Assembly: GCF_003417535.1 (NCBI RefSeq)
Contig: NZ_QVLS01000001.1
Location: forward strand, 558,001-622,000
Source of the DNA: Hydrogenophaga borbori
GTDB taxonomy: Bacteria; Pseudomonadota; Gammaproteobacteria; Burkholderiales; Burkholderiaceae_C
Length of the DNA stretch: 64,000 nt
Direction of reading: 5' to 3'
The position numbers were made by a program, and so were the translations under genes. The notes beneath the pieces are model-generated. The model was given only the letters and a program-made list of their open reading frames with translations. It was not told where the DNA came from and did not search any database. Each line of letters starts with the position of its first letter. The stretch's first letter is position 1. This document shows, piece after piece, positions 32,019 through 42,322 of the stretch.

Positions 32019-32937
32019 CGCAGCCGAAGCAGGGGTCCAGCTGGCCGCTGCGCAGGAGCTCCTCTTCGGCGTCCAACAGGGCATCGAGGTAAGGCGCCTC
32101 GGCATCGCCGAGGAAGTTCTGCGCGATATCGCTCAGCAGCACGTGCAGCAGCGCGCCACCGTACGGGCGCCAGGCCAGGCGCTCGAAATGGCCCGACAGC
32201 AGCGGCAGCAGCTCGGAGGAACGCACCGCCTCGCTCGCGTCCACCGCGATCACCTCCTGCGGCGTGGGCCGGCGCGCGTGGGCCTTGAGGCGGCCGTCCA
32301 GCGTCGTGCGCAGGCGCGGCGGCAGCAGCTCCAGCAAGGTATTGAGGTGGCGCACATGGCTTGGCGACCACTGGAAGCGGTCCGGGCCGACGTACTCGTC
32401 GAGAAAGAACCAGCCCCCGGGGGGCAGCAGCGTCGCCACGTCCGCGTACAGGCGCTCGATCTCGCTGCAGTGGTGCACCGCCGCCACGCCGAGCACGGCG
32501 TCGAAGCTGCCGGGCTCGAAGCCGGGTGCGCCCACGGGCAACCGGTTCATGTCGGCCTGGTGGTAGTCGATCGCCAGTCCCTGGGCCTGGGCGGCCTCGC
32601 GCGCGCGCTCCAGCACCCGGCTGGACAGGTCCAGCGCCACCGCGGACTCGGCCCAGCCGGCGCTCACGGTCTCGCGTTCGACATGGCCCTCGCCGCAGGC
32701 CAGCACCAGCACGCGGCGCAGTGGCAGCGGGCGCTCGGCCGCGACCCGCTGGAAGAACCACTGCAGCGGGTGCACCGCCGGGTCCCCCGACACCGCCTGA
32801 GCGATGCGGGCCTTGACGGTGGACAAATGGGTCCACTGCAGGCCGTGCTCGGTCCAGCTCGCGGGGTCGCCCCAGGCCGCGTCCAACTGGGCCACGGTGC
32901 GCGGATCGAATGGGGCGGAAGGGTCGGCGTGCGGCAT
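31996..32937 (-). CDS. Class I SAM-dependent methyltransferase
   Basis: 313 residues. Motif I is VLVLACGEGHVERETV, followed by VALDLSSRVLERARE, ADMNRLP and FDAVLGVAAVHHCSEIERL. These make a complete Rossmann core of the Methyltransf_11/25 type with a C-terminal extension. It is a different family from its tail-to-tail neighbour. It is grouped with other glycan-modifying genes, so a sugar or lipid-linked acceptor is likely but not shown. Confidence 0.84.
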   Translation of the reverse strand: MPHADPSAPFDPRTVAQLDAAWGDPASWTEHGLQWTHLSTVKARIAQAVSGDPAVHPLQWFFQRVAAERPLPLRRVLVLACGEGHVERETVSAGWAESAVALDLSSRVLERAREAAQAQGLAIDYHQADMNRLPVGAPGFEPGSFDAVLGVAAVHHCSEIERLYADVATLLPPGGWFFLDEYVGPDRFQWSPSHVRHLNTLLELLPPRLRTTLDGRLKAHARRPTPQEVIAVDASEAVRSSELLPLLSGHFERLAWRPYGGALLHVLLSDIAQNFLGDAEAPYLDALLDAEEELLRSGQLDPCFGCVIARRPR

Positions 32938-33001
32938 GGGCGGTGGTGGGGCGATCGCGGTGCGGGTCTCATTGTGGCCTCGGCGGGCCGGCTCGAACGC
33001 T

Positions 33002-33676
33002 TCAGCCCAGTCCCTTGGGGTGGCCGGTCAGGCGGCGCAGGCGCGCGCCGTCCTCGGGGTGCTCCTGCGGGCACAGGATGCCCTGCTCGCCGTGGCGGCG
33101 GCCATTCATGTAGCGGTCCAGGCGGTCGAGCATGCGCCGCGGGTGGCGCGCCACCTGGGCCTCGTCCTTCACGAAGACGGCCACGAAATCGCTCCACACG
33201 TCGAGCTTCTGGTAGGCCGTGAACGACTCCAGCAAGGCCGGCCGGTACCCCGAGCGCACGGCCCAGCGCACCAGCGCCGCGCCGGCGTCGGGATAAAAGC
33301 GCCAGCAGTCCACCGGGTAGCGGTGGAAGTCGCCGTTGGAGGGCGCGTTCAGATAGAAGAGCCCCGACGGCTTGAGCACGCGCAGGATCTCGTTGAAGCT
33401 GAGCCAGAACATTTCGACGTGTTCGAAGCACGAGCTGCTGACCACGGCGTCGATGCTCTGGTCGGCGAAGGGCAGCCGGTAGGGGTCGTCCAGCACCACG
33501 TCGACGCCGCGACCGGGCGCGAAGTCCACGCCGACGTAGCGGCAGGCGGCGGGCGCCAGCGCGCGCAGCGAGCCGTTCACGTCCTGGGCGCCGATGTCCA
33601 GGACCGTGAGCGCCTCGCCCGCGTTCAGGTAGGTGTCGAAAAAGAGGCCGCCGTTGTCAAGGGCACTGGGATGCAT
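33002..33676 (-). CDS. Class I SAM-dependent methyltransferase
   Basis: 224 residues. Its core begins VLDIGAQDVNGSLRAL, then YVGVDFAPGRGVDVVLDDPYRLPFADQSIDAVVSSSCFEHVEMFW, the Methyltransf_11 pattern. RVLKPSGLFYLNAPS completes the fold. It is the last gene of the glycan-type locus, oriented with the neighbouring methyltransferase upstream. The pmd catabolic operon begins 37 nt on its other side, so a functional boundary lies at about 33690. Confidence 0.84.
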   Translation of the reverse strand: MHPSALDNGGLFFDTYLNAGEALTVLDIGAQDVNGSLRALAPAACRYVGVDFAPGRGVDVVLDDPYRLPFADQSIDAVVSSSCFEHVEMFWLSFNEILRVLKPSGLFYLNAPSNGDFHRYPVDCWRFYPDAGAALVRWAVRSGYRPALLESFTAYQKLDVWSDFVAVFVKDEAQVARHPRRMLDRLDRYMNGRRHGEQGILCPQEHPEDGARLRRLTGHPKGLG

Positions 33677-33713
33677 GCCCCGATCCTAGCGGCCCCGGCA
33701 GGAGCGTCCGGGC

Positions 33714-34682
33714 TCAGCCCTGGGCCTTGAGCTTCTGCTCCAGGTCGTGCAGCACCTGGTAGCAGGCGAAGACGCGGCCCACGCTGGCGTTGGGCTCGCG
33801 GCCTTCGCGGATGGCGGCGAAGAACTCGCGGTCCTGCAGCTCGATGCCGTTCATGCTCACGTCCACCTTGGACACGTCGATCTTCTCGTCCTTGCCGTTG
33901 AACAGGTCGTCGTAGCGCGCGATGTAGGTCGCCGTGTCGCCGATGTAGCGGAAGAAGGTGCCCAGCGGACCGTCGTTGTTGAACGAGAGCGAGAGCGTGC
34001 AGATGGCGCCGTTGGCGGCCTTGAGCTGGATGCTCATGTCCATGGCGATGCCCAGCACCGGGTGGATCGGGCCCTGGATCGCGTGGGCCAGCACGATGGG
34101 GCTGTTGGCCTGGTAGGCGAACAGGTCCACGGTGTGCGCGGCGTGGTGCCACAGCAGGTGGTCGGTCCAGCTGCGGGCCTGGCCCAGCGCGTTGGTGTTG
34201 GTGCGGCGGAAGAAATAGGTCTGCACATCCATCTGCTGGATGTTGAACTCGCCGGCCTGGATCTTCTGGTGCACGAACTGGTGGCTGGGGTTGAAGCGGC
34301 GCGTGTGGCCGCACATGGCCACCAGGCCGGTCTGCTTCTGCAGGTCCACCACGGCCTGCGCGCCCTTGAGGCTGTCGGCCAGGGGAATCTCCACCTGCAC
34401 GTGCTTGCCGGCCTTCAGGCAGGCCAGGCTCTGCTCGGCGTGCATCTGCGTGGGCGTGCACAGGATGACGGCGTCCAGCTCCTGGATGGCCAGCGACTCG
34501 TTCAGGTCGGTGGTGACGTGGCCGATGCCGTACTTGCTGGCGACTTCCTGCGTCTTGTCGAGCTCGCGCCCGATCAGCGAGATGACCTCGACGCCGTCGA
34601 TGTTCTTGATGCCGTCCAGGTGCTTGACGCCGAAGGCGCCGGCGCCGGCCAGCGCCACTTTGATGGTCTTGTTGTTGCTCAT
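33714..34682 (-). CDS. pmdC: 4-carboxy-2-hydroxymuconate-6-semialdehyde dehydrogenase
   Basis: 322 residues of the Gfo/Idh/MocA family, LigC type. The N-terminal Rossmann motif is VALAGAGAFGVKHLDGI. The conserved substrate region includes VEIPLADSLKG, CGHTRRFNPSHQ and TDHLLWHHAAHTVDLFAYQ. It oxidises the ring-cleavage product of protocatechuate, as its hemiacetal, to 2-pyrone-4,6-dicarboxylate with NADP. The ATG follows the pmdB stop immediately (TAAATG), so the two are coupled. Confidence 0.93.
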   Translation of the reverse strand: MSNNKTIKVALAGAGAFGVKHLDGIKNIDGVEVISLIGRELDKTQEVASKYGIGHVTTDLNESLAIQELDAVILCTPTQMHAEQSLACLKAGKHVQVEIPLADSLKGAQAVVDLQKQTGLVAMCGHTRRFNPSHQFVHQKIQAGEFNIQQMDVQTYFFRRTNTNALGQARSWTDHLLWHHAAHTVDLFAYQANSPIVLAHAIQGPIHPVLGIAMDMSIQLKAANGAICTLSLSFNNDGPLGTFFRYIGDTATYIARYDDLFNGKDEKIDVSKVDVSMNGIELQDREFFAAIREGREPNASVGRVFACYQVLHDLEQKLKAQG

Positions 34683-35982
<1,300 letters not shown>

Positions 35983-35983
35983 G

Positions 35984-36916
35984 TCAGACCTCCTCAGGCC
36001 AGTAGAGGCGCATCGGGTTGTCGACCAGCAGCTTCTTCTGCAGCTCGGCCGTCGTGGCGATGTGCGGAATGAAATCGACCAGCAGGCCGTCGTCGGGCAT
36101 GTGGTCCTTGAGGTTGGGGTGCGGCCAGTCGGTGCCCCACAGCACGCGGTCGGGGAAGGTTTCGACGACCTGGCGCGCGAAGGGCACCACGTCGCGGTAG
36201 GCGGCCTGCTCGCCGTTCAGGGCCTTGGGCCCGCCCAGGCTGAGGCGCTCGGGGCAGCTCACCTTGCTCCAGACGTTCTCATGCTCGCGCATGAACTTCA
36301 GGAAGAGCTGGAACTCCGGGCCGTCGATGGGCTTGCTCACGTCGGGGCGGCCCATGTGGTCCACCACCACGGTGGTGGGCAGCGCGGTGAAAAAGTCCCA
36401 CAGCTCGGGCAGGTCCACGGCCTCGAAGTAGATGACCACGTGCCAGCCCAGGGCCTTGATGCGACCGGCGATCTCCATCAGCTCGTCCTTGGGCGTGAAG
36501 TCCACCAGGCGCTTGACGAAGTTGAAGCGCACGCCGCGCACGCCGCTGGCGTGCAGGTCCTGCAGTTCCTGGTCGCTCACGCTGCGCTTGACCGTGGCCA
36601 CGCCGCGCGCCCGGCCGCCGCTGCTGCGGCAGGCGTCGGCCATGGCGCGGTTGTCGGCGCCGTGGCAGGTGGCCTGCACGATCACGTTGCGCGAGAAGCC
36701 CAGGTGGTCGCGCAGGGCGAACAGCTGCTGCTTGCTGGCGTCGCAGGGGGTGTACTTGCGTTCGGGCGCGTAGGGGAATTCGGCGCCGGGGCCGAACACG
36801 TGGCAGTGCGCGTCCACGCTGCCCGGGGGCAGCTGGAAGCGGGGCTTGCTCGGGCCGTCGAACCAGTCGAGCCAGCCGGCGGTCTTGGTGAAATCACCGG
36901 TGGTGGGTTTGCTCAT
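35984..36916 (-). CDS. pmdD: 2-pyrone-4,6-dicarboxylate lactonase
   Basis: 310 residues of the amidohydrolase family, LigI type. Metal and substrate motifs are VDAHCHVFGPG, FPYAPERKYTPCDA, VVDHMGRPD and LWGTDWPHPN. It hydrolyses PDC to 4-oxalomesaconate. A single nucleotide separates its stop from the pmdA start, continuing the pmd gene order E-F-D-A-B-C known from Comamonas. Confidence 0.94.
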   Translation of the reverse strand: MSKPTTGDFTKTAGWLDWFDGPSKPRFQLPPGSVDAHCHVFGPGAEFPYAPERKYTPCDASKQQLFALRDHLGFSRNVIVQATCHGADNRAMADACRSSGGRARGVATVKRSVSDQELQDLHASGVRGVRFNFVKRLVDFTPKDELMEIAGRIKALGWHVVIYFEAVDLPELWDFFTALPTTVVVDHMGRPDVSKPIDGPEFQLFLKFMREHENVWSKVSCPERLSLGGPKALNGEQAAYRDVVPFARQVVETFPDRVLWGTDWPHPNLKDHMPDDGLLVDFIPHIATTAELQKKLLVDNPMRLYWPEEV

Positions 36917-36925
36917 GGCGGCCTT

Positions 36926-37609
36926 TCAATCGATATACCGCAGGCCGGCGGCGGCCAGCGGCTCGCGCATCTTGTACATGTCCAGGCCGAGCACGCCGCT
37001 GGCGAGCTTGTCGCGCTTCTCGCCTTCGAAGCTCTCGCGCTTGCGGGCGGCGGCCAGGGTCTCGGCCGCGCGCGCGGCGGGCACGCAGACCACGCCGTCG
37101 TCATCGGCCACGATCACGTCGCCCGGCGTGACCAACATGCCGGCGCAGACGATGGGGATGTTCACCGAGCCCAGGGTGGCCTTGATCGTGCCCTTGCTGC
37201 TGATGGCCTTGCTCCAGACCGGGAAGTTCATTTCCTTCAGGGTCTTGACGTCGCGCACGCCGGCGTCGATGACCAGGGCGCGCGCGCCGCGGGCCTGGAA
37301 GCTGGTGGCCAGCAAGTCACCGAAGTAACCGTCGGTGCACTCGGCGGTGACGGCGGCGACCACGATGTCGCCCGGCTGAATCTGCTCGGCGGCGACGTGC
37401 ATCATCCAGTTGTCGCCCGGCTGCAGCAGCACGGTGACGGCCGTGCCGCTGACCTGCACGCCGGTCTGGATGGGGCGCATATAGGGTTTCAGCAGGCCCA
37501 CGCGGCCCATGGCCTCGTGCACGGTGGCCGAGCCCAGCGCGGCCAGGCCGTCGGCGGCCGCCTTGTCGGCGCGCTGGATGTTGCGGTAGACGACGCCTAG
37601 TTCGTACAT
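36926..37609 (-). CDS. pmdF: 4-carboxy-4-hydroxy-2-oxoadipate aldolase / oxaloacetate decarboxylase
   Basis: 227 residues of the class II RraA-like aldolase family (LigK/ProA). Key runs are [47 protein letters not shown] (Arg and Asp for metal and pyruvate binding) and [16 protein letters not shown]. It splits CHA into pyruvate and oxaloacetate, the last step of the pathway. ATG 37609 matches the family N-terminus [11 protein letters not shown]. Confidence 0.94.
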   Translation of the reverse strand: MYELGVVYRNIQRADKAAADGLAALGSATVHEAMGRVGLLKPYMRPIQTGVQVSGTAVTVLLQPGDNWMMHVAAEQIQPGDIVVAAVTAECTDGYFGDLLATSFQARGARALVIDAGVRDVKTLKEMNFPVWSKAISSKGTIKATLGSVNIPIVCAGMLVTPGDVIVADDDGVVCVPAARAAETLAAARKRESFEGEKRDKLASGVLGLDMYKMREPLAAAGLRYID

Positions 37610-37673
37610 GTCATGGCTCCTGTTTGAATGTGTTGGTGTTCCTGGACGTCGCGGCAAAAGCGCCCGAACAAGA

Positions 37674-38708
37674 TCACAGCCCCTTGGCCTTCAAGCGCGC
37701 ATCCAGGCGCGGGAAGACGCGCCGCACGTTGCCCTCGTAGATCGCGTGTTTGTCCTCGGCGGACAGGATCTTCGAGGCCTCGATGTAGCGCTTCGTGTCG
37801 TCGTAGTAGTGCCCGGACAAGGGGTCGATGCCGCGCACCGCGCCGATCATCTCCGAAGCGAACAGCACGTTCTTGACCGGGATCACGGTATTGAGCAGGT
37901 CGATGCCGGGCTGGTGGTACACGCAGGTGTCGAAGAACACGTTGTTCATCAGGTGGGTGTCCAGCAGGGGCTTCTTCATCTCCTGCGCCAGGCCGCGGAA
38001 ACGGCCCCAGTGGTAGGGCACCGCGCCGCCGCCGTGCGGGATCAGGAACTTCAGCGTCGGGAAGTCCTTGAACAGATCGCCCTGGATGAGCTGCATGAAG
38101 GCCGTGGTGTCGGCGTTGAGGTAGTGCGCGCCGGTGGTGTGGAAGCAGGCGTTGCAGCTCGTGCTCACGTGGATCATGGCCGGCAGGTCGTACTCCACCA
38201 TCTTTTCGTAGATGGGGTACCAGTGCTTGTCGGTCAGCGGCGGGCTGGTCCAGTGGCCACCGGAGGGATCGGGGTTGAGGTTGATGCCGACCGCGCCGTA
38301 CTCCTTGACGCACTTCTCCAGCTCGGGGATGCAGGTGGCCGGGTCCACGCCAGGGCTTTGCGGCAACATGGCCACGGGCACGAAGTGCTCGGGGAACAGC
38401 GTGGAGACGCGGTAGCAGAGCTCGTTGCAGATGGCGGCCCAGGTGCTGGACACGCCGAAATCGCCGATGTGGTGGGCCATGAAGCTGGCGCGCGGGCTGA
38501 ACAGCGTGATGTCGCTGCCGCGCTCCTTCATGAGCCTGAGCTGGTTGGTCTCGATGGACTCGCGCAGCTCGTCGTCGCTGATCTTCAGGTCGGCGACCTT
38601 GGGCATCTGGGCCGGGTCCTTGATGCCCGCGATCTGGGCGTTGCGCCAGTTCTCCAGCGCCTTGGGCGCCGTGGTGTAGTGGCCGTGGCAGTCGATGATC
38701 AGGGACAT
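37674..38708 (-). CDS. pmdE: 4-oxalomesaconate hydratase
   Basis: 344 residues of the amidohydrolase superfamily, LigJ type. Motifs are [21 protein letters not shown] at the N-terminus, [31 protein letters not shown] and [18 protein letters not shown]. It hydrates 4-oxalomesaconate to 4-carboxy-4-hydroxy-2-oxoadipate. It starts 41 bp after the binding-protein-like gene that leads the operon. Confidence 0.93.
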   Translation of the reverse strand: MSLIIDCHGHYTTAPKALENWRNAQIAGIKDPAQMPKVADLKISDDELRESIETNQLRLMKERGSDITLFSPRASFMAHHIGDFGVSSTWAAICNELCYRVSTLFPEHFVPVAMLPQSPGVDPATCIPELEKCVKEYGAVGINLNPDPSGGHWTSPPLTDKHWYPIYEKMVEYDLPAMIHVSTSCNACFHTTGAHYLNADTTAFMQLIQGDLFKDFPTLKFLIPHGGGAVPYHWGRFRGLAQEMKKPLLDTHLMNNVFFDTCVYHQPGIDLLNTVIPVKNVLFASEMIGAVRGIDPLSGHYYDDTKRYIEASKILSAEDKHAIYEGNVRRVFPRLDARLKAKGL

Positions 38709-38749
38709 GCGTGGTGCTCCTCTCGGGTGTTCTGGGGGAATCAAACAAA

Positions 38750-39436
38750 TCAGGCGGGCGACATGCCCTGGCGCCGCTTGGCCTCGGCCGCCTCGGGCGA
38801 GGTCATGAAGGCCAGCAGCGCGCGCACCGCCTCGGCGCGCGGCGCGTTCACCGGGATGCCGGCGCTGAACACGGTGACGATCTGGATCGGCTCGGGCAGG
38901 CCACCCACGATGGCGATGCCCGGCACGTGCAGCAGCTCGCTGAGCTGTTGGAAGCCCAGGGCCACTTCGCCCTTGGCCACCAGCGAGGCCACCGGCACGC
39001 CGGGCGGCGCCTGCACGGTCTTGGCGGCCATGGCCTCGGCGATGCCCCAGCGCTCGAAGAGCTTCTGCAACGCCACGCCGCTCGGACCGGTGGAGTAGCT
39101 GATCTTGTCCGCCGCCAGCAGCGCGGCCTTCACCGACGCCTCGCTGGACAGATCGGGCGCCGGCGCGCCTTCGCGCACGCAGGCGGCCACGCCGCTGCGC
39201 ACCAGGTCCACGCGGCCCGCTTGCAGGTGGCCGGCGGCGATGAGCTTGTCGATGGCGTCCGAGGCCAGGATCACCACGTCGAAAGCCTCGCCGGCCGCCA
39301 CGCGCTTGGCCGCGTCCACGCCGCCCACCGATTCGATGGCCACGGCCTGTCCGGCGCGCGCCGTGTAGGCACCGGTGAGTTCGGCCAGCACCTGGCGGGT
39401 GGCCATGGAAGAAATGCCGGTCAGGGGGGCGTTCAT
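38750..39436 (-). CDS. ModA-like substrate-binding-fold protein without signal peptide
   Basis: 228 residues. The fold pattern matches type II periplasmic binding proteins of the molybdate/sulfate group (GGVDAAKRVAAGEAFDVVILASDAIDKLIAAG; TGPSGVALQKLFERWGI; EVALGFQQLSELLHVPGI). No signal peptide is visible from ATG 39436 or from any upstream extension, so it is probably cytoplasmic. It is the first gene of the protocatechuate operon, where characterised Comamonas operons have pmdU and pmdK. Its role is unknown; ligand sensing or a small-molecule isomerase-like role are guesses. Confidence 0.75.
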   Translation of the reverse strand: MNAPLTGISSMATRQVLAELTGAYTARAGQAVAIESVGGVDAAKRVAAGEAFDVVILASDAIDKLIAAGHLQAGRVDLVRSGVAACVREGAPAPDLSSEASVKAALLAADKISYSTGPSGVALQKLFERWGIAEAMAAKTVQAPPGVPVASLVAKGEVALGFQQLSELLHVPGIAIVGGLPEPIQIVTVFSAGIPVNAPRAEAVRALLAFMTSPEAAEAKRRQGMSPA

Positions 39437-39477
39437 GGGCGTCCAGAAGAAAGACGGCCATTGTCGGCAGCCTGGCG

Positions 39478-39497
39478 CTGTACGAAAACCCATACAG
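39478..39497. promoter_or_regulatory. Inverted repeat CTGTA-N10-TACAG, candidate LysR operator
   Basis: Perfect 5-bp arms 39478-39482 and 39493-39497 lie in the AT-richer divergent promoter between the pmd operon and its LysR gene. Spacing fits an LTTR box (T-N11-A core). A nearby CTAG-CAG-CTAG (around 39502-39512) may be part of a second half-site. Confidence 0.55.
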
Positions 39498-39559
39498 CCG
39501 GCTAGCAGCTAGAACAAAATCACATACCTGCTGTGCAACGCCGACCCGGCCCCTTTCCC

Positions 39560-40465
39560 ATGGACCTCAAGCAACTCGAATACTTCGTGCGCGTGGCCGA
39601 GCTCGGCAGCTTCACGCGCGCCGCCATCGCGCTGGACGTCGCGCAGCCCGCCCTGTCGCGCCAGGTGCGGCTGCTCGAAGTGGAGTTGCGCCAGAACCTG
39701 CTGGTGCGCAACGGCCGGGGCGCCACGCCCACCGAGGCCGGCAAGCTGCTGCTGGCGCACGGGCGCGGCATCCTGCACCAGGTGGAGCGCGCCCGAGAGG
39801 AGCTGGGCCGCGTGCGCGGCGCCTTGGCCGGAAGGGTGGCCATCGGGCTGCCGCCGACGCTGGCGCGCACGCTGTCGGTGCCCCTCACGCGGGCCTTCCG
39901 CCAGCAGTTGCCCGAGGCCTCGCTGTCCATCACCGAGGGCCTGTCGGCCACCATGCAGGAATGGCTGCTCACCGGCCGGCTGGACATCGCCGTCCTCTAC
40001 AACGCCCAGCCGGTACCGGAACTGGAGATCCAGCCACTGGCCGAAGAGGACCTGTGGCTGGTGCAGCCACGCCCGCCCGGTCTGCCGGAAGATCCGCCGC
40101 CCTCGCCGATCGCGCTGCGCGACCTGGCCGACCTGCCGCTGATCATCCCCAGTCGGCCCAACGCGGTGCGCATGCAGCTGGAGCACGAGCTCGCGGCCAT
40201 CGGCCTGCGCCCGAAGGTGGCGCTGGAGATCGATGGCGTCTCGGCCATCCTGGACCTGGTGGCCGACGGCGCGGGCGCCGCCCTGCTCTCGCGCAACGCC
40301 GTGGCCAGCTCGATCCGGCCCTCGGCCTACCGGCTGCGCGGCATCGATCCCCCCTTGCGCACGCGCCTGAGCCTGGCCACCAGCGCGCAGCGGCCCACCA
40401 CGCTCACCCAACAGTCCACGCTGGAATTGATCCGCCAGACGCTGGCGGCCACGGCGCCGCGCTGA
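39560..40465 (+). CDS. pmdR: LysR-family regulator of the protocatechuate operon
   Basis: 301 residues. The N-terminal helix-turn-helix reads MDLKQLEYFVRVAELGSFTRAAIALDVAQPALSRQVRLLEVEL. The C-terminal co-inducer domain begins near residue 92 (GRVAIGLPPTLARTL). It is divergent from the pmd operon with a symmetrical site between, the usual LTTR arrangement, so it probably activates pmd expression in response to a pathway intermediate. The symbol pmdR is by analogy of position. Confidence 0.85.
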   Translation: MDLKQLEYFVRVAELGSFTRAAIALDVAQPALSRQVRLLEVELRQNLLVRNGRGATPTEAGKLLLAHGRGILHQVERAREELGRVRGALAGRVAIGLPPTLARTLSVPLTRAFRQQLPEASLSITEGLSATMQEWLLTGRLDIAVLYNAQPVPELEIQPLAEEDLWLVQPRPPGLPEDPPPSPIALRDLADLPLIIPSRPNAVRMQLEHELAAIGLRPKVALEIDGVSAILDLVADGAGAALLSRNAVASSIRPSAYRLRGIDPPLRTRLSLATSAQRPTTLTQQSTLELIRQTLAATAPR

Positions 40466-40502
40466 GCATCGGGCCGATCGCTGAGGCCGATGCGCCCGCG
40501 TG

Positions 40503-42185
40503 CTACGGCTGGAAATTGCACAGCAGCTCCACCAGTTCGGGCTGCTCCTGCTTCTGGTCCAGGCAATGGGTGATCAAGGGCGCCAAGTCCTCGAACGGAG
40601 GCAGCGCGCCCATTTTCCTCAGCGCGGTGGACCACCCCTTGAGTTCGCCGGCCCTCCCCTCCTGGATCAGGTACTTGATGGCACCCACGGGATCGAAGGC
40701 CCAGAGCCAGGTCTCTTTCCGCACGGGATGGTCGATGTACCGCGATCGAAGCGCATCCATCGCCGAAGGCAGCGGCAGCTGGTCGCGCTCGCGCAATTGC
40801 CGGACATAGCCGATCAAATCCATGGTCAGGCCCGCCCTCAACAAGGCGTCGATCTCCTCCAGGGTCGTCTTGCTCTCTTGCGCGATCGCTTCCAAGTGGC
40901 GGTTGTACGTGTGGTCCCACAGCTGGCGATGGTCCGTGTTGAGCGCCCGGATCCAGCAAAGCGTCACGGGATCGCCATCCGAGAGGTAGAAGGCGATGCG
41001 TCCCGATATGTCCTTCTCTGTCACCGTCATCGAGCGATTGCGCTTGACGACCGCCGGCAAGCACTCTTCGGCCAGCCAACGCCGGTTCAAACCCTCGGCG
41101 AGATCGACCAGAAAGCCGTTGCGGCCCACCACGCGCGGGTGCCATTCGATGCAGGTGCGCGGGACATTTTCGCGGTGACCTTCAAGCTCCAGCAAAGCGT
41201 GCGGCGGTGTCCCGAAAAGAGAGGGCGGCGGCGTCAGCATCTGCGTGGTGCCAGCGCAGACGTAGTCGGGCGGCAATGGATCGGTCGCATGGCCGCTCGT
41301 CCCATCGTCCGAGACGACCACCGATCGCTTGGCGTTGACCGCGAGCGTCTTGCACCGGCTGTCGTGCAGGGACTTCAGCAGGGCGATTTGCCATTCGATC
41401 TCGTCGACCTGCAAGCGGCCCAGTTCGCTGTAGCGCCCAGCGGCCTCGCCAACAACGGAATAGCTGAACCCCAGGGTCTGCAAGGCAAGAAACTGTCCTT
41501 GGGTGCATCGACTGAGCGCGGCCAGGAAATCGATGAGCACGACAGGATCGACTTCGCCCAGCTGCAGTTCCTGGATGACCGATGTCGGCAACAACCGCGC
41601 GAGCAACTCCATGGCCTCGCGGTCCATGCCGGCCACCTGGTTCAGGGTCAGGCACTGGAGAACGCAGCCGCCCTCACGGGCACGCTCCAGAAACCGATGC
41701 ACCTCATCCGGCGTCAACAGGCCAAAGCGCTCCAGGGTCAAGGACTCGCACTGTGCGGCCGCAGCGACCAAGGCGTCCACCAGCTTCGGGCTGCCGAAAC
41801 TGTCCGCTTGCGCGGGGTGGAAGCAGCGAACCACGGCAATGTGTTTTGTACCGCCGGCCAAGGCCGCCGCAATGGCGGCCTCCAGCACATAGGCATCACC
41901 GTCCTGGAAGTACACGCTCGGACGCCCCCACCGCTCAAGCAGGGGGCTCAGCAGCGCCGCCGCCCTGGCCTGGACGCACCAGTCGATGATGTCGGGCTCG
42001 TCGCGTCTATCGTGCTTGTGGTGTTCGTCGGTCAGGAAGGACCGGACCCGTCCGTCCACCGGGTACTGATCGGGCTTCACCGCATCTTTGCGCAATTGCT
42101 CGGCGATCCGCGTCACACGCGTCACGGGTTGGCGCGTCGAGGCTGGTGAGCGCGTCCGTTGAATGCCATTGCCAGCTCGTTTCAT
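40503..42185 (-). CDS. Orphan protein with leucine-rich-repeat-like units, unknown function
   Basis: 560 residues, no recognised family. The first 27 residues are basic and Ser/Thr-rich. Around residues 145-255, four units of about 28 residues follow an RNase-inhibitor-like LRR rhythm (CESLTLERFGLL, CVLQCLTLNQVAGM, VIQELQLGEVD, LALQTLGFSYS). The C-terminal half is mixed alpha/beta with several Trp and no repeats. There is no signal peptide or membrane segment. Base composition is visibly lower in GC than both neighbours (58% in one sampled 60-base line versus 78% in the LysR gene), suggesting acquisition. The start is uncertain; ATG 42185 has only a weak AAGG. Confidence 0.7.
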   Translation of the reverse strand: MKRAGNGIQRTRSPASTRQPVTRVTRIAEQLRKDAVKPDQYPVDGRVRSFLTDEHHKHDRRDEPDIIDWCVQARAAALLSPLLERWGRPSVYFQDGDAYVLEAAIAAALAGGTKHIAVVRCFHPAQADSFGSPKLVDALVAAAAQCESLTLERFGLLTPDEVHRFLERAREGGCVLQCLTLNQVAGMDREAMELLARLLPTSVIQELQLGEVDPVVLIDFLAALSRCTQGQFLALQTLGFSYSVVGEAAGRYSELGRLQVDEIEWQIALLKSLHDSRCKTLAVNAKRSVVVSDDGTSGHATDPLPPDYVCAGTTQMLTPPPSLFGTPPHALLELEGHRENVPRTCIEWHPRVVGRNGFLVDLAEGLNRRWLAEECLPAVVKRNRSMTVTEKDISGRIAFYLSDGDPVTLCWIRALNTDHRQLWDHTYNRHLEAIAQESKTTLEEIDALLRAGLTMDLIGYVRQLRERDQLPLPSAMDALRSRYIDHPVRKETWLWAFDPVGAIKYLIQEGRAGELKGWSTALRKMGALPPFEDLAPLITHCLDQKQEQPELVELLCNFQP

Positions 42186-42322
42186 GTGCCTTGTCGTGTT
42201 GAAGAAGGTGCCGCTGCGTAACACCGCCGCCCGCGGCGTTACCGCCAAACCTTCCGCATCACTGGTCGGTTAGAAGCCCAACAGGTGGCTTCATGCCGAC
42301 TGAAGCTGTCGATCCTCGCGCT

